From Bacilli bacterium (GTDB taxonomy: Bacteria; Bacillota_I; Bacilli_A; RFN20; CAG-826): a stretch of DNA of 64,000 nt. The stretch covers positions 186,001 through 250,000 of the forward strand of contig DAOKYO010000002.1 of NCBI GenBank assembly GCA_035326105.1. Direction: 5' to 3'. A program made the position numbers and the translations under genes. The notes under the pieces are model-generated. The model did not search any database, was not told where the DNA came from, and saw only the letters and a list, made by a program, of their open reading frames with translations. Positions 27,210 to 36,766 of this stretch are shown here, piece by piece (the first letter of the stretch is position 1; each line of letters begins with the position of its first letter).

Positions 27210-28208
27210 CTACTCCTTCGTCGTATCCCGCTTAATAAAGGTCGATTCGACTTTAATTTGCTTTTGTGAAAGCTTACCTGCCATAAGATCACTTAGCATT
27301 TGCATCGCCTTCCGGCCGACCAGTTGCATATCAATATACATACTGGAAATGGTCGGGCGGATAATATTAGCATATTTGGTTCCAATAATTGAAAGGACTT
27401 CGACATCTTCAGGAATTCTCAATCCCGAATCGCGAGCAGCATTGATAATCGCCGCTGCGAGCGAATCACGATAAGCAAGGAAGTAACCGGACTTTGTCGT
27501 CTTAAAGAACTCGATAAAGTCCAAATAAGTCTTCGTATATGAGTCATCGCAGCTTAGAATTCCATAGCTCTTATTCGCGTCAATATGCGTAGTTACAAAG
27601 CTTCTTTCGATTCTCGCTAAAAGCCGTCCCGCATTATGAACATGCAAGAAATACATTTTCTTCTCGCCGCTCGTAAAATAACTATTCAATATGTCTCTTA
27701 GAAGATGCTCATATCCAAAGGTAATACACCCCACCTTATCGGAGGTTATTTTATTATTAACAGCGATAACCGGCACTTGGTAAGAAGAGATTTTTTGAGT
27801 ATCTTCAACATCGAGTTCATCATCAAAGATGATAGCCCCGTCGACATGGGAAGTTATAACTTTATTCATCGCCTGGATAGCTTCTTCTTTATTGTGCGAA
27901 GTTACAAATAACGACAGCATATAGCCGCGATCCCGCGCCGCTTCCGTTAAACCATTGAGCATATTCGATATGTAAACATAATTGGCCCGGGGAATAACAA
28001 CTCCGATATTGGTAGACCGATTCGTGGCTAAGGCTTGAGCGAGCGCACTCGGCTTATAGCCTAAGCGAGAAATGGTATCCTCGACTTTTTTCCGCGTTTC
28101 TAAAGTAACATTCTTATGATTGTTTATTACTCGCGAAACCGTTGCAAGCGATACTCCCGCGGCTTTTGCGACCTCATAAATTGTCACCCGATCTTTAATA
28201 TTATCCAT
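27210..28208 (-). CDS. ccpA: LacI-family regulator, probable CcpA
   Basis: Carbon catabolite regulator candidate. The 332-aa protein starts with a LacI-type helix-turn-helix (VTIYEVAKAAGVSLATVSRV, then a hinge with KPSALAQALA) and has a periplasmic-binding-type effector domain. The C-terminus KRDTTKE resembles the FRQSTK end of Bacillus CcpA, and the gene lies next to tyrS as ccpA does in Bacillus. ATG at 28208 is used; a TTG one codon upstream has similar ribosome-binding-site spacing. No HPr or HPr kinase gene is in the window. A different LacI-type role cannot be excluded. Confidence 0.8.
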   Translation of the reverse strand: MDNIKDRVTIYEVAKAAGVSLATVSRVINNHKNVTLETRKKVEDTISRLGYKPSALAQALATNRSTNIGVVIPRANYVYISNMLNGLTEAARDRGYMLSLFVTSHNKEEAIQAMNKVITSHVDGAIIFDDELDVEDTQKISSYQVPVIAVNNKITSDKVGCITFGYEHLLRDILNSYFTSGEKKMYFLHVHNAGRLLARIERSFVTTHIDANKSYGILSCDDSYTKTYLDFIEFFKTTKSGYFLAYRDSLAAAIINAARDSGLRIPEDVEVLSIIGTKYANIIRPTISSMYIDMQLVGRKAMQMLSDLMAGKLSQKQIKVESTFIKRDTTKE

Positions 28209-28230
28209 CAATAAAGTCCTCCCTTAACAA

Positions 28231-28262
28231 TTACATTATATGTAAATTTTTTTCATAGTCAA
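28231..28262 (-). promoter_or_regulatory. ccpA promoter with overlapping palindrome
   Basis: Minus strand: TTGACT, 16 bases, TATAAT (plus positions 28235-28240). The -10 lies inside the palindrome TTACAT-TAT-ATGTAA (28231-28245), a possible operator. Confidence 0.65.
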
Positions 28263-28321
28263 CGAAGATAATGCCAATTATATGAAAAAATATAGCAAAA
28301 GGCTTTTCAAAAGGACGTTTT

Positions 28322-29428
28322 TTACCGATTAACTGGATAATCTACGGTTTCAAGTCGGGAATTAGGATAATTATGTCGTCCTTCTTTGGCTTCTTCACTG
28401 CCATCCAAAGTGACTAAATCTCCGGTATAACCGACCGTATCATTGATGACAAAATAACTGCCTACCCCGTAGGTATCCACCGGAGTATGGGCATCTTCAA
28501 ATTCCTTAATTTTATCCGGGTTAAAACCGCTGCTAACAACAATTTTAACGTAATTGAATCCCTCTTTATCCAAAGCCGCTCGAAGGGCAAAGATTAATTC
28601 CTTGCACACCCCATGCGGATCAAAACGGGAAGTATCCTTATCGTCAAAATAATGATCAACCATCGATTTTGAAGTATCGACGCGAACGGCGGCAAGTTTT
28701 TTCTTAAGGTGGCGTGCTGCCTTTAATCCATCGGTAATAACATCATTATGATAATCAATAAGCGCGGTCACTTTTTCATCCGGAAACGCCGCTAGATACA
28801 TATCGCAGGCTTTCAAAATGTCTCCGCCATTGATTTGAATCAGGGCATGGGGCATAGTTCCAACTCCCTTTCCTCCATACCAATGAGCTTGCGCATCAGT
28901 AGAAACTTTTGCTATTCCCGCCACATAAGTAGCATATCCGTCTCCTACTTGCGTCAAATAATCATCTTGGCGATCGGCCATGGAGAAAACATTTTTGCCG
29001 TTTACCACTTTTAATACTTCGCGAACATTGGTGGCTACGCTACTTCTGCGCGCCAAAATACCGTCGATTAAACTTTCTAAAAAGCCAAAATCTTCGTATC
29101 GACCCGTGACTTTCAAAACCGGTTCGTTAGCCTGAATAATATCGCCATCATTAAGCGCCTCAATAATCAGATCCTCCGGTTTATTGGCAAAAGTATGAAT
29201 AAGTGCAATCGCTTCATCCAGTCCGCATACCATCGTATCATCGCGGCGTTGAAACCACTGCTCGGTAACAATATGGTCCTTTAAAAATTGGTGAACTATT
29301 TTTTTGCTTTTTAAAAAATAATTAGCCGTATAAAAACCATCGCCGATTTTCTCTGGAAAGCAAAAGGTCAGATTAGTTAAGCGTTTAATTTTGCCTGCTT
29401 CTTTAAGTTTGATTTCAAGTTCTTCCAT
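28322..29428 (-). CDS. pncB: Nicotinate phosphoribosyltransferase
   Basis: Salvages nicotinate into NAD by forming nicotinate mononucleotide. The 368-aa protein has the family's phosphoribosyl-site segments: the VRVDTSKSMVDHYFDD region, IVVSSGFN, and VDTYGVGSYFVIN near the C-terminus. Upstream it shows GDGFYTANYFLKSKKI. It starts two bases after the ytpR stop with an AAGGAG site, so it is the last gene of the pepV-trmB-M42-ytpR-pncB run. It suggests niacin dependence; no de novo NAD genes are visible. Confidence 0.88.
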   Translation of the reverse strand: MEELEIKLKEAGKIKRLTNLTFCFPEKIGDGFYTANYFLKSKKIVHQFLKDHIVTEQWFQRRDDTMVCGLDEAIALIHTFANKPEDLIIEALNDGDIIQANEPVLKVTGRYEDFGFLESLIDGILARRSSVATNVREVLKVVNGKNVFSMADRQDDYLTQVGDGYATYVAGIAKVSTDAQAHWYGGKGVGTMPHALIQINGGDILKACDMYLAAFPDEKVTALIDYHNDVITDGLKAARHLKKKLAAVRVDTSKSMVDHYFDDKDTSRFDPHGVCKELIFALRAALDKEGFNYVKIVVSSGFNPDKIKEFEDAHTPVDTYGVGSYFVINDTVGYTGDLVTLDGSEEAKEGRHNYPNSRLETVDYPVNR

Positions 29429-29430
29429 AT

Positions 29431-30030
29431 TTATTTTCTCCTTATTTGAAAAATATCGTCGCCACTTTTCATCGTTTTATCGAGTTTAAAAGCTATCTCT
29501 TTCGCTTCATCTTCAATTCCAAGATCAACCGTTCGGCAGATTACTCCTTGCGTTTCATTATCTCGATCACCAACGATACGACCGCTGGCAAGCGTCGTAT
29601 GCTCAAGCGCAACTACGACCATGTCATTCACATAAATCCCTTGCAAATTAGAATTTAGCGTAGTGGTCTTTTGCCCTATTTCCAAAGTATAACTTGAAAT
29701 TTGATTGCTTATACTCTGAATGAAAACAACTTTTGCCGCGACAAATCCCGAAGATGAACTATATTCTAAAAGCGGAAGATGAAGTGGCTCTAATAGGGAA
29801 TTTAACACTTCGATTAATGCTGATGGGGGCAAAATTACCAGACCGGAACTTTTAATTTTAATAATGTGCTGCAAATCATAAATCTCATAGCCAATAATTT
29901 CATTATCGTTATATAGAACTGTGATTTTTCCTTTTTTTTCTTTTCGCGAAGGAACCCGATCAAAGAATTTCACCCAGAGAATATCTCCAAATAAGGGCAG
30001 ATTGTAAAATAGTCCCTGACTTTTAGTCAT
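29431..30030 (-). CDS. ytpR: YtpR-like protein with tRNA-binding (EMAP) domain
   Basis: Homologue of Bacillus YtpR: an N-terminal DUF4479-type part (GYEIYDLQHIIKIKSSG) and a C-terminal EMAP/tRNA-binding-type beta-barrel (about 100-190: KVVFIQSI...NDMVVVALEHTTLASGRIVGD...GVICRTVDLGI). The barrel is diverged from the usual KVGxV...HP pattern. The ATG at 30030 overlaps the M42 peptidase stop (ATGA). Gene order with the M42 peptidase, trmB and pepV matches Bacillus ytpR-ytoP-ytmQ-ytjP. Molecular role is unknown beyond probable RNA binding. Confidence 0.82.
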   Translation of the reverse strand: MTKSQGLFYNLPLFGDILWVKFFDRVPSRKEKKGKITVLYNDNEIIGYEIYDLQHIIKIKSSGLVILPPSALIEVLNSLLEPLHLPLLEYSSSSGFVAAKVVFIQSISNQISSYTLEIGQKTTTLNSNLQGIYVNDMVVVALEHTTLASGRIVGDRDNETQGVICRTVDLGIEDEAKEIAFKLDKTMKSGDDIFQIRRK

Positions 30031-31112
30031 CGACGGGCCTCGCGCCATAGTTGAAACCGTTCAGCATTAATATGATTTAACATCCAAAGAAGCGATTTTT
30101 TGGCGGCCAAATAATCATCGATATCAATTACGCTTGAACAGGTATGAATGTTGCGCGCGCATATGCAGTGTGTCAAGGTCAATATGCCATCAAATTGGCG
30201 ATGAATAGCCCCGGCATCGGTCCCCCCATTACTGTCAAAATATTGATAGCGAACTCCCGTTTGCTCGCACGCTTCCCGCTGAAAAGCCAACAATTCGGGA
30301 AAGGCAATCATCGAGCGATCATAAAACCGCAATAAAACGCCCGCTCCCAATTGACCTAAAGCCCCTTGATCTCCCATTGAATCGCGCGCCGGAGAGCAAT
30401 CGAGAACAATTGCTAAATCAGGATGAATCTTGTGGGCGATTGTTTCAGCTCCTCGTGTTCCCACTTCTTCTTGAACAGTTCCGCCGATATAAATATCAAA
30501 ATCGAAATCTTGATTTTTGATTTCTTCAAGGATATCAAGGCCAAGAACAAGTCCATATCGATTGTCGAAGGCCTTTGCCAAAAGCCGTTTCCTTGAAGTG
30601 AGTATTTCAAATGGGCCGTCAGCCACAATTTGCGCGCCTTGATATATGCCGTTTGTCAGTGCCCCCTGCTTTGAAGAAAAGCCGAAGTCAAATAACATAG
30701 AAGCTATTTTTGTCGGTACGCTTCTTTCAGTTTCGCTCAAAAGATGGGGAGGAACAGCATCGATGGAACCTGGTATCCAGTTGCCATCACGGGTCTGAAG
30801 GTGAACCCGATGGGCAAGCAGAGTTTGATCATTGACTCCGCCAATTGGCGCCACCTTAACCATCCCGTTATCCGTTATCTCGCGAACAACGAAACCAACT
30901 TCATCCATATGACCGGCAATCAAGACTTTAATTTTATTCTTCTTGCCCTTTTTGTGGGCAAAAATGCTGCCGAGATTATCGTAAATCAGTTCGTATCCCA
31001 GCTCAGAATACTTTTCCTTAAGAAAGTTGGTAATTTCCTTCTCATAGCCACTGACACCATTAATCTGGGTCAGAGTTTGGAAGAGGTTCAATTGTTTTGC
31101 GTTCAGGTCCAT
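30027..31112 (-). CDS. M42 family metallo-aminopeptidase (YtoP-like)
   Basis: Cytoplasmic two-metal aminopeptidase forming large self-compartmentalising complexes. The 361-aa protein keeps the metal ligands and catalytic residues: AGHMDEVGF (His, Asp), AFDNRYG (Asp), VQEEVGTRGAET (Glu-Glu), VLDCSPA (Asp), and a His in the late segment ARNIHTC. The only ATG lies 53 bases inside the 3' end of trmB, an unusually long overlap that couples the two. Confidence 0.9.
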   Translation of the reverse strand: MDLNAKQLNLFQTLTQINGVSGYEKEITNFLKEKYSELGYELIYDNLGSIFAHKKGKKNKIKVLIAGHMDEVGFVVREITDNGMVKVAPIGGVNDQTLLAHRVHLQTRDGNWIPGSIDAVPPHLLSETERSVPTKIASMLFDFGFSSKQGALTNGIYQGAQIVADGPFEILTSRKRLLAKAFDNRYGLVLGLDILEEIKNQDFDFDIYIGGTVQEEVGTRGAETIAHKIHPDLAIVLDCSPARDSMGDQGALGQLGAGVLLRFYDRSMIAFPELLAFQREACEQTGVRYQYFDSNGGTDAGAIHRQFDGILTLTHCICARNIHTCSSVIDIDDYLAAKKSLLWMLNHINAERFQLWREARR

Positions 31113-31755
31113 ACGTCCTAAGTCCTTTCTTAGCGACTAACCGATTGATTTTATTACCCGCTAAACGAAATTTTTTTTCGTATTCGCTCAGGGAATCAAA
31201 ATCGGCGCTCAATTCTGGATAATCAAAGGATAAAAAGTCGATTTTCCAGCGATTATTGCGAAAATTTTCCAGTGAGTAATTGAATAAATCAAGATTGTCC
31301 GTTTTTTGAAAAATCTTTCCACCCCGCACTAATATCCGTTGATACTCGAGAATAATATTGTCAAATGTCAAACGTCGTTTAGCATGGCGTTTCTTCGGCC
31401 AAGGATCGGAAAAGTTTAGAAAAATCCCGCTGATTGTTTCATCAGGAACAAAGGGCGCCACCTCATAAATGTCAGCGTCCACCAGTCGAATGTTCTTTAA
31501 ACCCGATTCGACAATTTTTTTGGTGGCAACACTAGCGGCCGATAAGTTTTTTTCGATGGCAAGAAACTGCCGCCGGGGAAACTTCTTAGCCAACCCGATG
31601 ATAAAATCCCCTCGTCCCGCACCAACTTCAATATAGACGCCTTGATGATCCAGATACTCTTGAAACTGAGGATCGTTCAATTTGTTCGCATCAAATGTAA
31701 TTTCACGGTGATCTTCAATATAAGGCTTACCCCAAGGCTTATATTTTAATCTCAT
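31060..31755 (-). CDS. trmB: tRNA (guanine-N7)-methyltransferase TrmB
   Basis: Makes m7G46 in tRNA. The 231-aa protein has the N-terminal MRLKYKPWGKPYIEDH, SAM-binding motif IEVGAGRGDF and the TrmB signature LNFSDPWPKKRHAKRR. Its start overlaps the pepV stop in ATGA. Its last 53 bases overlap the start of the M42 peptidase gene; the C-terminal 17 or so residues therefore encode two proteins. Confidence 0.95.
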   Translation of the reverse strand: MRLKYKPWGKPYIEDHREITFDANKLNDPQFQEYLDHQGVYIEVGAGRGDFIIGLAKKFPRRQFLAIEKNLSAASVATKKIVESGLKNIRLVDADIYEVAPFVPDETISGIFLNFSDPWPKKRHAKRRLTFDNIILEYQRILVRGGKIFQKTDNLDLFNYSLENFRNNRWKIDFLSFDYPELSADFDSLSEYEKKFRLAGNKINRLVAKKGLRTYGPERKTIEPLPNSDPD

Positions 31756-33110
31756 AAATCCCGCCCTAATTTATAGATTGCATGCGCATAAATAGCCATC
31801 GACCGCCGTAGGTCATTGAGTTCAAAATGTTCGTTGGGAGAATGAATCAAGTTGTCCGTTCCGGGGAAAGTGGCACCGAAGGCAACTGTGTTCTTGCTCT
31901 CTTTGGCATATGTCCCTCCCCCAATCGTCATCGGCTTACTAACTGTGTCGCCGGTTTCCTCAACATAAATTTGATATAGAGCTTTAATAAATGGGCTTTC
32001 CGGATCAAAATATAGGTATGGTGAAGTAGAAATAATCTCCGTTGGAACAAGCGTTTTTTCATTAATTCGCTCAACGATATCCTCGCCATTGACCGTCTCC
32101 GGATAACGGAAATTAACCGTCACTCTTAAAACGGTATCCACATATTCGATGACGCCAACATTATAGGTGGTTTGATGAAGATTATCTGACTCAAAGTATA
32201 AATTCATCGCCTTGCCAAACGGATCGGCATAAAGCGATGCCAAGTTTTTAAGAGCGGCCAAATCATAATAATCGCCTAAAAATTCAATCAATTGCAAACC
32301 TGCGTTTATGCCAAGTTCCGGTTCACTGCCATGAGCACTTTTGCCGAAAACGGTAAGGTGCATTTTATCGTTTTCCTTTTGAAGTGAATATTTTAACTTG
32401 CGCTTTTTTAACTCACCATCGATGGTATCATCGCTAACGATGACCGCCTCCGCGGTATCGATGACTACATTCGATGCCGTACCGGCATTAATTGAGATAA
32501 CCGGAAATAGATCAATCTGCGCCTGGTGAAGATAATTGGTTATTCCCTTTTCCCCATAAATTAACGGAAAATCCGCATCGGGTGTAAACCCATATGTCGG
32601 ATAGGGCTTCTTTAATTCATCAAAATAGTACTTCAAGCAAGCGGAACCATTTTCTTCGTTGCCGCCAAAAACCATCGTGACCTTATAGCCATCAATCAAG
32701 TGGGCGTCACGAAGTGCCTTCAAGGCATAGTATGCGGCAATTCCCGGGCCTTTATCATCACTGGTTCCTCGACCATACATCACATCATTTTCAATTTCGC
32801 CCGAAAAGGCCGGATGTTTCCATGCACCCGAAACCGGAACTACATCGGCATGGGCGTAAACTGCGATAAGTTTATCGCCGCTTCCAAAACTGATTTCGGT
32901 TGCGTAACCATCGCAATAATCAACCGAAAAGCCATCTTTTTCTGCTAGTTTTCCAATGAAAGTTAAGGCTTTATGAACGCCTTCGCCAAACGGCATATTC
33001 TTGGCCACCGTAGCGCCATCATAGACGGAATCAATCTGCACAAAACTTTGGAGTGTTTTAATTGCCTCAGTCTCATAATTTTTCATCAGTTCTTTAAAAT
33101 CGTATTTCAT
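31752..33110 (-). CDS. pepV: Dipeptidase PepV (M20 family)
   Basis: Zinc dipeptidase for peptide-derived amino acids. The 452-aa protein shows the M20 metal-site motifs YAHADVVPVSGAW and YGRGTSDDKGPG, the catalytic GGNEENGSACLKYYF, and the late GGGTYAKESKNTVAFG typical of PepV. It is the first gene of a five-gene run of tightly packed genes (pepV, trmB, M42, ytpR, pncB), all on the minus strand. Confidence 0.93.
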   Translation of the reverse strand: MKYDFKELMKNYETEAIKTLQSFVQIDSVYDGATVAKNMPFGEGVHKALTFIGKLAEKDGFSVDYCDGYATEISFGSGDKLIAVYAHADVVPVSGAWKHPAFSGEIENDVMYGRGTSDDKGPGIAAYYALKALRDAHLIDGYKVTMVFGGNEENGSACLKYYFDELKKPYPTYGFTPDADFPLIYGEKGITNYLHQAQIDLFPVISINAGTASNVVIDTAEAVIVSDDTIDGELKKRKLKYSLQKENDKMHLTVFGKSAHGSEPELGINAGLQLIEFLGDYYDLAALKNLASLYADPFGKAMNLYFESDNLHQTTYNVGVIEYVDTVLRVTVNFRYPETVNGEDIVERINEKTLVPTEIISTSPYLYFDPESPFIKALYQIYVEETGDTVSKPMTIGGGTYAKESKNTVAFGATFPGTDNLIHSPNEHFELNDLRRSMAIYAHAIYKLGRDL

Positions 33111-33188
33111 AAAAATTACCTCAATGTATGTATTTTACTCTATCTATAACATTTTTTCAGTATCGGAAGAGTATTTTGCCAATTAAAT

Positions 33189-33758
33189 TCAGTAGCGCAG
33201 GAATCGATTAAGGATCGGATACATGCTCTGAATAACAATGGTCGATATAATCGCAGCCAATCCGGCCTCAAGCAATGAATTTGAGCCGATAATAACCCAG
33301 AAAACATCCTTATATGATGGCTCGCGGACAATTAGCATTCCCAGGGTAAAGAAACTATGAAGCATCGTTAAAATAAACGCTGAAATGGGAACGGATACAA
33401 GCAGCATTTTGCGATTACTTGCCCAGTGTTTTTTTACGAAATACATCAATAATCCCGCCAAAAGGCCAAACAATGCCCGCGGAAGTACGGAAACTTCGGG
33501 ATGGGCAAAAAATGGATCCATAATACTGCGGGGATTAGTAAGCGCATTAATCCAACTCGTCAGGCCAAAAGTTAATCCGAAAATAAATCCATCCACGGGA
33601 CGGAAAAAGAATGAACCTAAAATAACAACAATAGGGATGATTGTTAAAGTATATGGTCCGATCGGAATAAAGCCCAAAAATGGAACCGTAGCCATCAAGA
33701 TGATAATGGCGATAAATAACGCATCTTCGCTCATCATTTGAACACGCTTATTACGCAT
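33189..33758 (-). CDS. ECF transporter S component, probably pantothenate (PanT-like)
   Basis: Substrate-binding membrane subunit of an energy-coupling-factor importer. The 189-aa protein from the ATG at 33758 (GGAGGAA upstream) has five to six hydrophobic helices. The short hydrophilic start MRNKRVQ leads into a first helix, and the loop FLGFIPIGPYTLTIIPIVV is typical of S components. Its start overlaps the coaX stop by eight bases. Since CoaX phosphorylates pantothenate, pantothenate is the best ligand guess. The shared EcfA/A'/T module is not in the window. Confidence 0.82.
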   Translation of the reverse strand: MRNKRVQMMSEDALFIAIIILMATVPFLGFIPIGPYTLTIIPIVVILGSFFFRPVDGFIFGLTFGLTSWINALTNPRSIMDPFFAHPEVSVLPRALFGLLAGLLMYFVKKHWASNRKMLLVSVPISAFILTMLHSFFTLGMLIVREPSYKDVFWVIIGSNSLLEAGLAAIISTIVIQSMYPILNRFLRY

Positions 33759-34539
33759 TATTCGTTCCTCCTTCAGTTGCATTCCGTTCAAAAATAATTC
33801 GTAGGCCATTAAGAACCGTGTCGGGAGCAAAATAGTAATCGCTGCTGAGAAGATCTTTAACTAAATAGGCATATCCCCCCATAAGAACATGGTGACAACT
33901 GTAGCCTAATTCTTTTTCAATATCATCAACTAGTCCGCGAATCATGGCCGCGCAGCCATAAATCGCTCCGCTGTTCATTGAATCGGAAGTGTTGCGGCCG
34001 ACGATTTTCTTCGGTCGTTTTAAGGATATGTCCGGAAGAAGCGCCGTCGATCCCACCAAAGCCTGAACCGAGACCTTTAGGCCTGGAGTAAAGACTCCCC
34101 CGATAAATGCACCGTCCCGATCAATCACAATTACTTTGGTGGCTGTTCCTAAATCAATCATAATCGACGGAAAACCAAACCTTTCCTTTGTGCCAACCGC
34201 ATCTGCCACCAGGTCGCCGCCAAGTTCAAGCGGATTATCTATACGAATTGATAGGCCCGTCTTGATTGGAGGTGCCACCAGTAGAAAAGTAAAAGAAAAG
34301 ACGGATTCCAAAGCATTTTTTATTCTTTCTGTCAAAGAAGGAACAACACTGGCTATGATTCCGCCCGAAACTTTCTGATAGCTAATCTCCGCCTCACGAA
34401 ACAACATTTTGAATAGACTCAAATACTCATCCTGGGTTTTCTTCGCATCGGTTAGGGTATGAAGAGTCGTTATTAACTTCTCTTTCTCAAAAAATCCCAA
34501 CGTGATATCGGTGTTTCCCATATCAACTGTTAAAAGCAT
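33751..34539 (-). CDS. coaX: Type III pantothenate kinase
   Basis: First step of CoA synthesis from pantothenate. The ATG at 34539 follows GGAGG and gives 262 aa starting MLLTVDMGNTDITLG, the P-loop-like motif of the acetate/sugar-kinase fold. The motifs VVPSL, LGGDLVADAVG and IDLGTATK follow. With the PanT-like transporter gene overlapping its end and coaE fused to mutM at 2290-2873, the window gives both ends of a pantothenate-salvage CoA route. Confidence 0.94.
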   Translation of the reverse strand: MLLTVDMGNTDITLGFFEKEKLITTLHTLTDAKKTQDEYLSLFKMLFREAEISYQKVSGGIIASVVPSLTERIKNALESVFSFTFLLVAPPIKTGLSIRIDNPLELGGDLVADAVGTKERFGFPSIMIDLGTATKVIVIDRDGAFIGGVFTPGLKVSVQALVGSTALLPDISLKRPKKIVGRNTSDSMNSGAIYGCAAMIRGLVDDIEKELGYSCHHVLMGGYAYLVKDLLSSDYYFAPDTVLNGLRIIFERNATEGGTNNA

Positions 34540-34588
34540 AATCAAATCCTCCGCTACCATCCTGCCTATGCAGGTATCGTGCGTCTTA

Positions 34589-34617
34589 ATTATACGGAAA
34601 AATCTCTTGAATGACAA
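34589..34617 (-). promoter_or_regulatory. coaX promoter
   Basis: Minus strand: TTGTCA, 17 bases, TATAAT, about 50 bases before the coaX ATG. A small hairpin CCTGC-ATAG-GCAGG follows in the leader (34561-34574). Confidence 0.8.
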
Positions 34618-34626
34618 ACTCAATGA

Positions 34627-36762
34627 TTACTTTACGTTTTTCATTGATAGGCCAATCCGATTGCGTTTTTCATCGACGCTTATAACTCTGACCTTCACGA
34701 TATCATTGATCTTTACAACTTCCAGAGGAGAGCGAATAAAACGGTCGGCCATTTCGCTGATATGGACAAGGCCATCACTATGGACACCGATGTCGACAAA
34801 GACCCCAAAATCCATAATGTTACGTACAGTTCCGTTTAAAATCATTCCTTCCTTTAAATCGGAAATTTCTTTCACATCATTCCGCAGATCGGCGCTCTGC
34901 GCCTTGTCGCGCGGATCGCGGCCGGGTTTAACCAGATCCTCAATTATGTCTTTGACGGTCGGATATCCCACTTTGTTTTCTCTTGCAAAAGCACTAATAT
35001 CGATAAGTTTTAATTTTTCGCTGGCTTCGTTGCTGCCGAGAGTAGAAATATCGATTTGATTATCCGCAAGCAATTTTTCGGCTATGGCATAACTTTCCGG
35101 ATGAATACCGGTATTATCCAAGGGATTATAATCCCGGATACGTAAGAAACCCGCTGCTTGAGTAAAAGCTTTGGGCCCGAGTTTGGGAACATTTAAAAGT
35201 TCTTTCCGCGATTTAAATGGTCCATTTGTCTCCCGATAAGCGATTATACTGTCGGCAAGCGAAGCGGATATTCCCGCGACATAACTGAGCAAACTGGCGG
35301 AAGCCTCATTTAAATACACTCCAACCTCATTAACGGTCGCTTCGACTACCCCTAATAGAGCATCTCCCAATTTCTTTTGATTCATGTCATGCTGATATTG
35401 GCCGACGCCAATTGATTTAGGATCGATTTTTACTAATTCCGCCAACGGATCAATCAGCCGACGCCCGATGCTTACCGCCGAACGCTCTTCAACGTGAAAG
35501 GTTGGAAATTCTTTGGCGGCTAATTCGGAAGCGCTGTAAACGCTTGCTCCCGCCTCATTGACAATGACAATTTTTACCGCAAGATGATGGTTATTTATAA
35601 AATTATCGAGAAAGGTTTTTGATTCGCGGCTAGCCGTTCCGTTGCCTAAAGCAATATAGTCAAAGCCATATTTCTGATGCCAGTTTAATAGAAAGGCCTC
35701 GGCTTTTTGCGTATCGTTATGCGGTGCCGTCGGGTAGATGACTCCCTTACTGATAAATGTTCCATGCTGGTCAAGGAGCGCCAATTTACAACCAGTTCTA
35801 AAAGCCGGGTCAAAACCGAGAATTTTTTGGTTATGCAGTGGCGGTGTCAGCAGGAGTTGACGCAAATTTTCTTTAAAAACAACGATAGATTGGTCTTCCG
35901 CCCGCTCCATCAGTTCATTCCAAATTTCGTTTTCAACACTCGGGAATAAAAGTCGTTTAATGCTATCAAGAAATGCCGTATTCAAATCTGAGCCATAAGG
36001 CTTTTCAAGGGCAAAGAATGATTTTGCTTTTACTTTGGCAAATTCTTCAATGTCAAACAGAATATCCATCTTTAGTATTTCCAGTTTACTCCCGCGATTG
36101 AGGGCTAAAATTCGATGATTAGGAATCGATTTAACCGCTTCCTTATAGTCGTAATAATTAGCAAATATTCCTTTTTCATCTTCACTTTTCTTCGTACTGT
36201 GAACCTGACCTTGGCTTTTAATCGCCGTGCGGATAGTCGCTCTCAATGAAGCGATGTCGGCCCACTTCTCGGCGATAATATCCCGGGCTCCCGCCATCGC
36301 TTCATCGACATCAGCCGCCTTCTTTTCACCCACAAAACGACTGATAATTGCCTGATCAGTCAAAACTTCCTTTTGCGCTAAAATAATATTAGCCAGAGGT
36401 TCAAGCCCTTTGGCTATAGCCATCGTGCCTCTTGTTTTACGTTTTGGCTTATAGGGCCGATAAATATCTTCCACTTCCGCCAAAGTCATAGCTTCTTCAA
36501 TTTGTTCAAAGATATGTTCATCTTCAACTTTTTGCTCGCGAAGGCTATTTATGACTGTTTGCTTTCGCTCCAAAAGGTTAGTTAGGTATTCACGACGGGT
36601 AAAAAGGCTACGGAGAATTCCATCATCGAGTCCCCCGTGCATTTCCTTCCGATAGCGCGCGATAAAAGGAATGGTATTTCCATCGTCTAAAAGCGAAAAA
36701 ACCGTTTTGACTTGCGCGGAGCTAATCGCTAGTTCGCGGGCAATAATTTCTACGATATCCAT
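34627..36762 (-). CDS. tex: Tex family RNA-binding transcription accessory protein
   Basis: Nucleic-acid-binding protein linked to transcription elongation and toxin expression in other bacteria. The 711-aa protein has the N-terminal helical Tex part (VFSLLDDGNTIPFIARYRKE), the YqgF/RNase H-like domain from about 320 (KILGFDPAFRTGCKLALLD), helix-hairpin-helix repeats around 500-560 and a C-terminal S1 domain from about 640 (MILNGTVRNIMDFGVFVDIG). It begins five bases after the leuS stop, so it is probably in the leuS transcript. Confidence 0.94.
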   Translation of the reverse strand: MDIVEIIARELAISSAQVKTVFSLLDDGNTIPFIARYRKEMHGGLDDGILRSLFTRREYLTNLLERKQTVINSLREQKVEDEHIFEQIEEAMTLAEVEDIYRPYKPKRKTRGTMAIAKGLEPLANIILAQKEVLTDQAIISRFVGEKKAADVDEAMAGARDIIAEKWADIASLRATIRTAIKSQGQVHSTKKSEDEKGIFANYYDYKEAVKSIPNHRILALNRGSKLEILKMDILFDIEEFAKVKAKSFFALEKPYGSDLNTAFLDSIKRLLFPSVENEIWNELMERAEDQSIVVFKENLRQLLLTPPLHNQKILGFDPAFRTGCKLALLDQHGTFISKGVIYPTAPHNDTQKAEAFLLNWHQKYGFDYIALGNGTASRESKTFLDNFINNHHLAVKIVIVNEAGASVYSASELAAKEFPTFHVEERSAVSIGRRLIDPLAELVKIDPKSIGVGQYQHDMNQKKLGDALLGVVEATVNEVGVYLNEASASLLSYVAGISASLADSIIAYRETNGPFKSRKELLNVPKLGPKAFTQAAGFLRIRDYNPLDNTGIHPESYAIAEKLLADNQIDISTLGSNEASEKLKLIDISAFARENKVGYPTVKDIIEDLVKPGRDPRDKAQSADLRNDVKEISDLKEGMILNGTVRNIMDFGVFVDIGVHSDGLVHISEMADRFIRSPLEVVKINDIVKVRVISVDEKRNRIGLSMKNVK

Positions 36763-36766
36763 AAAA

